From Mytilus edulis (Eukaryota; Mollusca; Bivalvia; Mytilida; Mytilidae), in contig NC_092350.1 of assembly GCF_963676685.1 (NCBI RefSeq), positions 7,119,486 through 7,183,485 of the forward strand: a stretch of DNA of 64,000 bases, written 5' to 3'. Under the pieces are notes generated by a model. The model made no database searches. It saw nothing but the letters and a program-made list of their open reading frames with translations, and was not told the origin of the DNA. Positions within the stretch are counted from its first letter, which is position 1, and each line of letters starts with the position of its first letter. Positions 37,573 through 50,100 of this stretch are shown in pieces. The position numbers were made by a program, and so were the translations under genes.

Positions 37573-38015
37573 GTCGGCCAAGAAACACCTGTTGCAGAAT
37601 ATAAAATAAAGCAGCAAGGGTACATCTGGAACACCTCGAAAAAGCCGGCACTAAATCGAGTTGGATGGGGGGAGTTCGGCGATGGCCTATGCTCCAAGTA
37701 GGAGCCATGGGCCTACTTAAGTAAGCAAATTTCCACTTTGCGGGTGCAGTGCTGCCTTGAAGCGGCATTAGTCTGCTCGTTTTCGAAATCTACAAGGTTG
37801 TCTTTTTGTGCAAGAGATATAGCTTTCTCTTGAAACGGGTCAACTATTTATCGTCCCCTTCCTACGCACTATTACCGTTTCCCAAAAGCATACTCGCAAA
37901 TGGTGTCAAGGGAGAGACAAAAATTCAGTTCCTGAAAATCACACCCCGGAACGAACTGGGATGAAACCAGGAACCTTTGAGTTAGTCCGATGCGCTTACA
38001 ACTACACAACGGCTC
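37573..38015 (-). mobile_element. tRNA-derived SINE
   Basis: On the minus strand the 5' end (38015-37943) is tRNA-like. It reads GAGCCGTTGTGTAGTTGTAA (A-box region), GCGCATCGGACTAAC, then GGTTCCTGGTTTCATCCC (B-box region). A GC-richer body of about 370 bp follows down to the junction with copy C at 37572, including 'ctacttggagcataggccat'. tRNA-headed SINEs are common in bivalves. Confidence 0.55.
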
Positions 38016-38699
38016 TTACATGTAAACTATGCACATGTTTCAAAGTATATAAACACTGACGAGGATCAAGAACTGTATCATGTAAACTATGTAAATATTT
38101 CAAAGTCAATATTAATTAAAACAGGCAATGCTAATACAACAGCAAACCACATATCATTGACTTGCAACTAGGGGTTAACCTTTCACTGATCTTACTGTTT
38201 TTGTCTTTTATATCACTGGTTAAATACATATGATGGTGGTATGATCAGTTCAGTGCTCAGCACTTATCTGTCGTCATCAGCGAAACAGAAAGTACATAAT
38301 GGACAACCAACTCGTAATGGTATACGTATCATTATCGAACAGATGAGCTGTATAAAAGTATAACAAAAATTACAAATATCAAGGTCAATTTAAAAAAGGA
38401 CAAGTCCATACAAATTAACAAAATCAGACCTTTAAAACTAACGGTACAAATGAAAAACAACTGTCATATTTTCCTTTGTGAAAACGTTTTTTTTTTGTAC
38501 TTTTGGTCAGAGATTGAACGTACTTTTTTTGAACTGTGATTTTATTTGTGTACTTGGTACACATTTGATAATTAATACCATTTGATTCATATGTAATCTT
38601 ATCTGTACTTGAAAGCTTATTACCCTATCAAGGAAGAATATTGGAAATTTTGAACGTTATCTTTTGCACAAATTTAAAATAAATCTATTATTCAAAACT

Positions 38700-39450
38700 G
38701 ATGCATTATAGGAATATTGGAATAAGACTCGCGTAGACACTATTGTATTAAAATAAATCAAGATTTATTTGAAGACATGTAGCTAATACATAAGTTAATA
38801 GGAATACTAAAATCCTAATGAGAAAGTTCAGGGAATCTAATGATTAAAGTACCCTAAGAAATAAAAAGATGTCTTCAATTAAGTTAAATAAATTGTCTAG
38901 ATAGATATTCACACGATACACAGCAGTTTGTTCCCACTGGTTTCTGTATTTAGATATTTTCGATAGCAGTTCATAAATGCGACAAATTATCTATGTCGTC
39001 TTTGGGGGGTTGAAACTTATTGCGTTTTCGTTTAACTTCTCTCTTCATATGGATATATGTTTGTGCTTGTCCATCCCTTGATTTCTGATTTGGTTTTTTT
39101 TTCATTTTCAAACTCCTCATGAATGATACTCTGTAAGTCATTGTGGGTCTTATAGATCATACTTATCTTTGAAAACCGGTATGTTATAATTCAGATATCT
39201 CTTTTTATTGCATCTTAGATAAATTGACCCTGACCAGATTATCTGATAACAGAGAATGTAACATAATTTCTTTAATAGTTGGTACGTCATATAACTACTA
39301 TGAATTAAAGTAATGCTGATATAGTAGAACTATCCTTAATTGAGTTACTATGGAAAAGAGATGAAACAAAGTGTGTGATTTTTGGTCGAACACCTAGAAT
39401 ACGTTACTGGATCGATTGCGATGCCATTCAATTTATGTTGTCGCTTTTGT
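38700..39450 (+). repeat. Tandem duplication, copy 1
   Basis: Matches 40600-41450 at an offset of about 1,980 bp. Shared blocks are 'gaccagattatctgataaca', 'gaatgtaacataatttcttt' and 'acaaagtgtgtgattt'. Confidence 0.7.
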
Positions 39451-40599
39451 ATATTTTGGCGAACTTTATGTTTAAATTTTGTCGTCTTTCTAATGACCAA
39501 GACGTTGTCTGTTTTGGCCACGAGCATCGCATCTGACGTTTGAAAAAAAGACATTAATGGTAGGTTCATGAAAGGTGGTAATGTTTTTCACTATAAAGAT
39601 ATTAATTTGTGTACATGTCCACTATATGACATCTTTAAAAAGTTTTCTTCTTTAAAAGGTGATATATATAACCAGAATTCTAACTTCAACTCTCAAAACA
39701 ATACAGAGCCCAGATTGATATTAACTTCTTCAAAATCCATTTAGGAAAGAAAAAAATATCTATATCCATGATATGATACTGAAATTCATAAAAAAAAAAA
39801 GACGTAATGATCTCCGAAACCTGGAACAGATCATAGATTGGAGTACTTTGATATTTATTAATCGGTATTTTGCAAGGGTTTTTTTTAAACAGAAAATATT
39901 TCACAGGATTTTTTTCATATCTTAAATTGATGCAATTATTTTCAGGGAGACACTGTTGCTGTAGTGACAGTGAAGTAAAAGTTGGCTTAACCAACATGCT
40001 TTAATTTCACGTTGAAAATTATGAAAATTATGATTATTATATAGAGATAACTAAAGATGTTTTTGTATGTCGCTGTATTTCATTAAAAAATTATTTTATA
40101 AATTATGACGAATGACAATGACAAAGGATCACCTCCCGTCTTTTTTTAGAATTTACTAGAGCTACAATCTTGGGTAAATTCTTTGATAGTCTTATTATGA
40201 AGATTTAATGTTAATAACGAATATATGTTATAATTTGTCTTGAACGTTCTATGTGCTTGTACTAACGATCCTATTGTTTAATTGATACAGGATTTTTTAT
40301 GATCATGTATTCATATATCATATTAAAAAAGACATTTATGCAACCATAGCTTTTATTTTAATGTGCTTTAGCGTTCCTGGTGAAGGTAAATCAGAAAAGC
40401 GCTTTGGATGCACAACATTTATAAACTGCTATTGTTTTCAATTGATATGTTATTGCATATAAATCTGGAATTTAATCTCTTTACCAATATAGTTGTCTAC
40501 CTTAAATAGCTCGGTTGAAATGCTTTAAACTAAGATCTAATTATAAGACAATTAAAATCCAAAGGCCAGCTTTATAAAGATAATACACGCATTTCAAAT

Positions 40600-41450
40600 T
40601 AACACAAGGATACTAAAGAGTTAAAATAAATTAGTTACATTTGAAGAACTGGTATTCATTTCATTAGGAATAATCAAAATCTAAATTTGGGATAATAAAG
40701 TGAGTTAAGCGATTAACATGACAGAAAAGTAACAAGAAATGCCCAAACTATTTTTAAGAATATTTAATGAGTTGTCGGGAAAGACAGCCACACAAAACAC
40801 AGCAATTTATTGGTCCAACTGGTATCTGTATTTAGACATTTTCTAACAAAGCATGGAAATGAAAATCATCTATCAATTAGTGTAATATTTTAGAACTTAA
40901 TTGTGTTTGTACCTAAATTATCTTGGTTGACAGATTGCCCAAGCATTCGTTGTCGTTTTAAGAGAGTTAAAACTTCTTACTTTTTGTTGCATATGTTTTG
41001 TTGGTATTGATGGATGTTTGTTTTTGCCAATCCCACGATTTAATTTTATAATTTGATTACCGTCTTACTCAACTTTGAAAATAGGACTGTGTACGTCATT
41101 GTAGGGTATGATAGATCATACCTATCTTTAAGAAATTCAGATATCTCATTTTATTGTATCTTGAACAGTAGCAACAAATTTATTTCTAATAAAAAATAAA
41201 TTAACCGTGACCAGATTATCTGATAACACAGAATGTAACATAATTTCTTTAATAGTTCATACGTCATATAAATACTTTGAATTGAATTAATGTTGATATA
41301 GTCGAGTTATCGTTAATGAAGCAAGACAACTACAGAAAAGTGATAAAACAAAGTGTGTGATTTTGGTAGAAAACATGAAAAGTATGTTACTGGATCATTG
41401 GCGATGTAATTCAATTAATAATATATCGCTTTGAAAGCATTTTGGTAAAC
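40600..41450 (+). repeat. Tandem duplication, copy 2
   Basis: Partner of 38700-39450. No frame is conserved between them. Confidence 0.7.
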
Positions 41451-41589
41451 TGAAACAGTTGTTTGGATTCATTGCAGGAGACGATTACAGAGTAAACTTA
41501 GTTCCGTTTTATAATTATGTGGATAAAATGTCTGCATATCGCTTTTTTTTTATTTTTTATCTTTGTTTGTATCTTTTAGCTAGCTATAA

Positions 41590-41765
41590 AACCAGGTTTA
41601 ATCCACCATTTTCTAAATAAGAAAATGCCTGTACAAAGTCAGGAATATGACAGTTGTCCATTCCTTTGGTGTGTTTGAGCTTTTGATTTTGCCATTTGAT
41701 ATTTTTGTTTTGAATTTTCCTCGGAGTTTAGTATTTTTGTGATTTTATTTTTTACCAAGATCAAG
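41590..41765 (+). repeat. Family R interspersed repeat
   Basis: Carries 'aaaaccaggtttaatccacc', 'gtcaggaatatgacagttgt' and 'ttcctcggagtttagtattt'. Confidence 0.65.
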
Positions 41766-42934
41766 CTACTGTTGCCTCTGATTTCCTCGACTTGTAATTT
41801 GTGATTGCCCTTTGGAAGTATCCTTTTCATATGTTGGTCAAGATGTACTATTGTAAGTTGTTTGACTACTGACTCATTTCCCTTGATTAGAAAATAAAAT
41901 AATCTCATCGACGTACAACATTACAATACCTAATCAGATAATGTATGATTGATTGTAAGACAACTAGTCATAGAAAGACAACTACAACACGTCTTTTTGT
42001 GCATATCATTGGAAATCATATATCCTTAATATTTTGTCATTTAGTTAAACCCCAAATATGTAAATTGTGTTTAACAATGTCAGTCAAAAACATTTGTTGG
42101 TAGATTATACCTAAATCCACGTATAGCTCACCATACATCGTATGCTGAAATAGACCAACTGAGGCATAATGAAATTTGCACATTTTTAAAAAATCTATAA
42201 ATGAAATTCCTGTGTAATTGCATATACCATCTAAAGCTTTGATGATTCATTGGTGACATGTCACTGCTTCTGACTAACTGTTGCATTTTGCACACACAAA
42301 AGAAAGGTAAAGTTCACTCTTTGATTGCAATTCATGATTGATTCGCTCACACTGCATCAGTATCAATTTCAAACTTGTTTTGTTCTCTGGAGAGTTGTCT
42401 CATGGTAATCATACCACATCTTCTTTTTTTATATTAGCATCCAAATATTTGGCTGTGGGCGTACTGGTGAAGGTAAATCTAGAAAAGTACTTGGGATGAA
42501 TGAAATTAATAACGTGTTGTTTTCATATTTTATTCTTGATTTCAGGTATAATCCACCAATAATAGTATTTCCTGACTTGTTTTATGTAATTTATCATTTC
42601 TGTATTGTGACCAGATAAAGAATATGAAAATCAAGTAGATATATAAGGAAGTTATCATAAGTGGAAATTACCTATCTTTTTTCTGACGTTCCATCCAAGC
42701 AGATGATAGTTTTAACTTTTAAATGATGGTACACATTTTAAAAAAGCCACTAAATGGTCTTTCAACTCAAACACTTGATCGTTTTACCATTTTTGTTAAA
42801 TCATAAAGTTAAAAGTTCGCTAGTAATTTGAGTTTAATCAATTCTGAAACATCTCTTTATTTAGTACTTTCTTGACAAGAGAATATGCTAGGCCGAAAAA
42901 AATATACCTCCAGGTCAAACCACAAACCAGTGGA

Positions 42935-43150
42935 AACCTAACTATTTCTGTCTTATTCTTTAGCAGAAACAAAACATTAGCGGTACTAATTTTAAAGCAC
43001 CAGATGCATAAGTCGACCACAAATGTCCCTTCAGTGATGCTCAAGGGCACAATATTTGAAAAATTAAAACCTTATTCAAAAAGGCTAAATATTTTGGCTA
43101 CAGCCAGTAAAATTAATTTACAAAATCTGTTTTTCCAATGTATTCAACTT
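42935..43150 (-). mobile_element. Hammerhead-bearing repeat, second subfamily, inverted
   Basis: It contains a decayed 44-nt ribozyme at 42997-43040. Stem I GCATCA/TGGTGC is perfect. The core CTGAAGG and the GAC-TT after stem II are mutated. Confidence 0.5.
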
Positions 43151-43540
43151 TCAACTACCACACCTTTTAAAACACATGTTAATTAACAGGAATGATAAAA
43201 TCAAATCTTGCAACATACAACTCCTGATATCCTTACACACAACCAAATGATAATATGGTTGAATATGAACCTAAGTTGTTTGCAACCTTAAAGGCTTTAC
43301 TTTTGTGAAGGTTTATTCTAAAGGGTTAGTCTCAGTGGTCTTAATGTTGGACAAAATCTATAAGCTGAATTTATGAATTGTGTTTATTTGAAGTCAGGTT
43401 TATTTTTCATGTTATCATACGTTTTATATCTACATTTTTTTCCATATTCAATTGTGATGAAGCAGAGACACCAATGGCCATTGAGAAACCCTGTTATTGT
43501 TTAGTTTAAAATTTACTTGATATATGAATTGTGAATTGTG

Positions 43541-43546
43541 TTTATT
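43541..43546 (-). promoter_or_regulatory. Candidate poly(A) signal of TYW2
   Basis: AATAAA on the minus strand about 185 nt past the TYW2 stop. Confidence 0.35.
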
Positions 43547-43731
43547 CATCCAAAGGCCGCCAATGACCATCCCTGGTTTTCTTCATGTTTATTCAATGAA
43601 TTTAATTACTGATAATGAAAATCTAATATTGGTCACATGTCATATAAACTGCATGTGATAGGAATTCAATTTTAAACTGCTGGTTGCTATCACAGATTTA
43701 TGTTTAGATGATCTTTAATTAAAATTGTTAT

Positions 43732-44163
43732 CTATATTGGACAACATTTGAAGTCCACAACAACATGATCAACACGTGGTGCATACGATTTGACATGTTC
43801 TATATGCAAGACTGATATAGTCCACTTTCTATCAGAATGAGCTTTACACATCAGTTTATGTAATGTTTCACAAGTTTGTTCAGCCCACTTTGTCCAGAAT
43901 TTCTTCCTGTCTATATGGTTTGATACACTGTCACTCTGCCTAGTGATTTCAATATCTCTTTCATTTTCAAATCTAGATTCACTTCCTTCAAAGGAATTAT
44001 TTATGTCACTAACTTCAGTCTGCTTAATCTTAGATTCTACATTGTAATGGACATGTAGCATACCACCAGTTGACTTCAGAGCAGCACATGCAACAGGCCA
44101 ACCATCTTCTGAACTTGGTATCAAGCCTAGATTTACTCTATCGGCAACATTTTTTGGACAAAT
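43732..44163 (-). CDS. TRMT12: TYW2 exon 6
   Basis: Acceptor ttttttcag, phase 0, stop TAG at 43732. Carries ADRVNLGLIPSSEDGWPVA and the C-terminal KSYAPRVDH. The stretch between them (ESKIKQTEVSDINNS...) is a variable hydrophilic insert. Confidence 0.92.
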   Translation of the reverse strand: MCPKNVADRVNLGLIPSSEDGWPVACAALKSTGGMLHVHYNVESKIKQTEVSDINNSFEGSESRFENERDIEITRQSDSVSNHIDRKKFWTKWAEQTCETLHKLMCKAHSDRKWTISVLHIEHVKSYAPRVDHVVVDFKCCPI

Positions 44164-47100
44164 CTGAAAAAAATAAAACATTTACCTTTTATAGAGTAGA
44201 CAATGCAAATAGAGTGTATGATAATAGTAATTTTAACTATTGATTGATTCACATGAAGATGATTATATTGAAAGAAGACTTGTTCGTTTGTGGCGATTGT
44301 GGTTGATGAGCATTATCACTCATAATTTTAAAATAGATCATTGTATTTCTTTTTAGAATTTTCGTCAGAATTCTGTATTTTTGTTATTTTACTTTTATCA
44401 ATGTAATTTATAAACAATATTATATGATTGCAGGTGCCTTTGTAGTTCTGTTAAAAACAGTAATCATAGGGATTTCTATTACTTTCTTTTAGAGGTCCTG
44501 TAAGTGCATGAAATAGATATTTAGGGATATTTGATAGACAATTATATGAATTATTTATGATGAATCAATGTTTTCCAAAAACAGAAAATTATTTATTTTC
44601 CTATCAACATGATCAAGTCCATTTGTCTTACTGTGGAAAGTTCAGAGATTCATAATATATTATTTGAGATAAGTATTAAAACAGATAGTGTTTGAACTAC
44701 ATATCTCTAGTTTTCAATGTTGTGGCGGTTTTTTTACTGTTGTTTGACAATTGGTCATTTTTCGTCTTTTTTGTCTATGGCATTGTCAGTTTAAATATGT
44801 AAGAATTATAAGTATGAATGTCCCTTATGTATCTATTGCCTCTCTTTTAGACCAGAAACCATCTTGTTTTCAATAGAGATGACATCCAAAGGGTGTCAAC
44901 ATTCATATAAACTTTTTTTTTAAATAACACCCACCTTTCTGTTGTCTCCATGGTAAACAGTACACCTATCTTCAACTCCATTTAAATGCAAGTTTTTCTT
45001 TAAAGCTTCCACTGCATCAGGATTCCATTCACAAGCATGAAGATGTCTAGCCCTTGCATGAACTAAGTACGGGAGAGTGAAGTATCCAATACCTGAAATA
45101 GTACACATGTGTCAGCTATGATAATAAAATAGTCACACATCAGTCACCTATATATCAGTCATAGTATCCAATACCTGTAATAGTACATATGTGTCAGCTA
45201 TGATAATATAATAGTCACACATCAGTCATATATATATCAGTCATAGTATTCAATACCTGTAATAGTACATATATGTCAGCTATGATAATAAAATAGTCAC
45301 ACATCAGTCACCTATATATCAGTCATAGTATCCAATACCTGTAATAGTACATATGTGTCAGCTATGATAATATAATAGTCACACATCAGTCATATATATA
45401 TCAGTCATAGTATTCAATACCTGTAATAGTACATATATGTCAGCTATGATAATAAAATAGTCACACATCAGTCACCTATATATCAGTCATAGTGTCCAAT
45501 ACCTGTAATAGTACATATGTGTCAGCTATGATAATAAAATAGTCACACATCAGTCACCTATATATCAGTCATAGTATCCAATACCTGTAATAGTACATAT
45601 GTGTCAGCTATGATAATAAAATAGTCACACATCAGTCACCTATATATCAGTCATAGTATCCAATACCTGTAATAGTACATATATGTCAGCTATGATAATA
45701 AAATAGTCACACATCAGTCATATATAAAGGAGTAGGTCCTGTAGGACCCCTTTTTGGCCCCAAAATATAGAGTTTTACAAAATTGTTAAAATGTAAACTT
45801 TAAGTTATTTATTTGAAAGTAAAATGCTTCTGCTACATAAACATGGGCTGTTTTTTTACAATAAAATGCACATATATCAGGTACTAGCATCATTAAGTCT
45901 TTCAAAATTACTGAAATCTTCACAATTTAGCATTTTAGTTAATTTTTAGACAGTTTCCATCTTAAATGAAAGTGGCCGCATTTGTGTTCATTCTTAATAT
46001 TGAAATGTAAGTTGTATGTGATAATAATACATGACATATATTAAGGCTGAGGATGAATATGGATGCGGCCACTTTCATTTTTGACAAAATCCATCTGAAA
46101 AGTAACATTTTTGGCATATATTTGATAGATTTGTCATATTTAAGATTGAATCGGAGCGTTTTTAATTACTAAACCAGTTAAAATCTTTCACATTAATTAT
46201 TTGAATCAACTGAAATAGACACTTAAGTGTTTAAAAACTGTCCAAATTCTTTCTTCAGATGACCTGAAATTTGAGGCCAACATCAGACCTTACCAGACCT
46301 TCTCCTTTCAAGAATGCAATGTCGCACATCAGTCATCCATAAAAAAAAAAAGAAATAGTCATATATCAGCTATCTATCATTTTATCAAATGGTCACATAT
46401 AAGCCATCTATAATGATATACTCAATGAATGAGCAGTCATAGTCACAAAACAGTCATCTATTATGATATAGTCACAAAACAGTCATCTATAATGATATGT
46501 AGTCAAATATCAGTCATCTTTAAGAACATAGTCACATATCAGTCACAATGATGGTAAAGTCAATACCAATCACCAAATTTAAAGTGGTCACAGTTATGAT
46601 AAAAAGGACTTTAAATACACAGAAAGTCCCCCTCCCCCCTTCCCCCTGACCCCTTTCCACTTGATACACTTGATAATAATGATAACTAGATATTATTGAG
46701 ATGGGAGCCATCTCTGTGGGCCCCGCTGTGAATAATGTGCATTAAAAAATTGTATCTTTACCATAGGACATGGGTTTGTCAACTGAAATCAAAGTTTTTG
46801 ACCTTGAACTTTGCCCTAGGCAGTCGTTCATAAATTATGACACACTCTCTGGTGTTGGTTCATATACATGTCAAGTATAAACTTGAAATCATAACGGTTC
46901 TCAAGATATAGAGCGGACACGATCTTTACCACAGGACACAGGGTTGCCAACTGATACCAAAGTTTTTTTACCTTGACCTTTGACCTTGGAAGTTGTACAT
47001 ACATCATGACACGCCCTCTGGTGGTGGTTAATAAACATGTAAAGTATAAAGTATGAAATCATAATGGAGCGGACACAAAGTTATTACAAAGTGTTACGGA

Positions 47101-50100
47101 CTGACGGACGGACGGACAGACTGATCACTAAAGGGCTTTGGCGGGGCCCTAATAAGCAAGAGTAAAACTATTCCAAACATATTGAATTATGTTTAATGGT
47201 ATAATTAGCATTGTTAATATTTATGTTTCATAACATTTTGTCCTCCCTGTTTTTCTTCCTGTTTGTGTTAGTTGTTCTTTAGTTTTCTTTTGTGGATTGT
47301 AGTTTGCTGTCATTGTTTATTTTATCCTGGTGCAATCATTTTTTCTTCACTTATGATTTATTTTGATTGTCCCTTTAATATCTCAGACACCCTTTTTATA
47401 AGTGTAAAAAACAACATTGCTCTCTGTACACATGTGAAAAATATTAACGCTGTGCTATTGTGGTCTGAATTTTGTCTTTTAGGTAAACAAAAATACAACA
47501 TCTTTTACTAAATATATATAAGATAAATAATTCAAGACAATCATTTGTCATTGGCGACATTTCTAAAATAGTTCTTAGATTGATGGAGAGATTTATTAGA
47601 AATACCAAGGCTTGCATATAATTGCTCAATTAATCAATGTGTCAAAAGCAGTCATATTCTGAAGTGTATCATATTTCTTGTAATAATTATTTGATGCCTT
47701 GAGTTGCCATGCAACATTTGCACTATTCCTGAAGGATTTTATATTAGGAAAGATTAATATGTAATGATTATTTAGAAAAGAACGAGTCACTTAGATTTTT
47801 AGGACATGAGTTCAATCAGGCCATCTCAGAGGAGACAAATTTCTGACATTTTTCTATATTTTCTCCTTTCAAAAATCAATTTTTAACTGTAATTCTTGAG
47901 GATGACTTTTTAATTTGATTTTGTAAATTGCAGGTTGTGATAGAAATCTAATTATTGGAACCAGAGGTTGTAATTCACCAGGATAATGTGCTTTCTATGA
48001 AAGGAACAAGGTTGAGTGACATTTGTGTTTAAGCTAATGGAACGATTTCTTCTTTATAGAGATAAGAATGGAATTGGTGTAATAAAACTTCTCTTTCTTT
48101 AATTAGCTTTCTGACAAGAAAGCCACCATGATCGGTGCTTTATATTTGGTTTGTAAATAATGATATTGATAATTGAATCAAGAAGCCTATTAGTCTACCA
48201 ATGTTATTGCATTAACTAATCAATTCTGAGACATTTCTTAATTAAGTACATGTAATAACCATTAAAGGATAATAAGGTTGGCGTGTGTTTTAGTCATATG
48301 ACATAAAATGTTTAATTGAGGTCTGACTGAATTCTCAGCTTTTATTTACTTGTTTACATTTTGTGATTGATTGATTGACAAACTTTCAATCCATATATAA
48401 CATATAAACAAGGACAAGATAGAAATAGGCCTGCACCGAGAAATGCACAGTCATTGTAGATAATGAACACAACATTCTGAATGTGCCTGTCCCAAGTCAG
48501 GAGCCAGCATCATTTACGGATTTGTTCATAAATCACACTGTTAGTTTTCTCATTTTTTTTACAGTTGTAATTTTGGACCTTTATAGCTTACTTTGTAGTG
48601 AGAGTTTAGCTCATAATTGGGGCTGTATTGTAACAAAAAGCTGTTTACTTCTGTGTAACTTGTTTTCTGGTGAAGAGTCTGTATCATTTGAAAACATACC
48701 ACATCTCTCTTATTTTTATAGCTCAACAAAATAGAAACAATGATGGATATCTTGAATGATATATCAGACTAAAGAGGACTACAGAATAGTTACACTTGAA
48801 ATAAATTTACAAAACGTAAAAAACAATTGAAAATATTTTCAATAATTTAACTTTAACATGACTGTTCAGGCCATCTTCATTAACGGTCATTATCATAGAC
48901 TCTATTAAGTATTATAGTTTTACCAAATTGTACACATGCTCACAAATAACATTACTGCTTGAAACATCCCTTTTATTATTTATTTGACTGTATTATATAA
49001 TAAATAATGTACCCTATCAGAGCTAAGTCATTTCCTTTTGACTGTCAACATTTACAATGTTTACAACAAATTTTGCGATTAATTTTTCTGAAGTTCCTGG
49101 TTTTGATGAAGAAAACTTATGTGAACCAGTTTTTGCAATCTGTTCTTGCGAAATTTGGTCTGACAGTTAAAATAATTTAACTCAGAATTGATTATACAGT
49201 TTCCTTTGAATATTGCAATTGCCCTTATAAATATTTTGATTTGTGATAAATGCACCTAGTATATATATAAAGATTATTCATAACACAATCTCCTCTAACA
49301 ACTTTTTAATGATTGGTCAAAAAGGCTTCCTCTTTCAGTTTCAAATAGGATAGTAGCTCATCTTTATGAATAAAGTTTCCTTTTCAGTTCCAGTTTCAAA
49401 TAGGACATTGCTTAAATGTTCAGGGTAATCATAATCTTGATATAAATCGGTATATAATTTCACTTGTCATAAAAGGTTAACAAACAAGACTACATTATAA
49501 CAAAGTAAAACCTTCCTTAACTAATGATATCACTTTGTCTTCCACTTATCCATAGTCAGTCAAAACTTCTTATACATTTCCTGCCACTTGACTTATTTAT
49601 AAAAATATCTATCTGTGTCACACTGATCTGGATCGGTTAAAAATTATTGCAGTATTCCTATAAACATTTTAAATTATAACAATACTTACAATGAAAGCAA
49701 AATCAGGATTGTAATAAAACTATTTTTAAAAATCTATCTCATGTTTGGGCCAAAAATAATAATACATATCTTTCCACTAACACTACCTACCCTAATTTTT
49801 AGTGACTAGTACCCTTACACTTTTTATGCCATTTTGGAACAAGCACTGTTAAAATCAGACTGATAACCTAGCAGTAACCACCTAAAAAATTGTTTGTAAA
49901 ATAAAATGATATTGCCTTCCTACCTAACCTATTTTTTTCAACACATTAGAAGAAACACATATATTTTTTTTTTTTTTTTTGCCTTAGCAAAAAAGGTCTC
50001 CAAGACTAATTTCTACTTTAAAAATTACTTGGTCTGAGTAGAACTAAGGCCAAATAGGGTTAAGTTACATAATGAAACTTTTGCATTGTGATATTACTTG

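Larger units (their letters stand above)
38016..43540. other. Intergenic, duplicated and repeat-bearing
   Basis: It contains a duplicated pair (38700-39450, 40600-41450), family R (41590-41765), a short family T piece (42385-42430) and an inverted second-type hammerhead repeat (42935-43150). No gene recognised. Confidence 0.5.

Noticed and set aside
42872..43186. 104-codon plus-strand frame overlapping a 70-codon minus frame
   Set aside because: The stretch is a hammerhead-bearing repeat of the second subfamily, so both frames are incidental.
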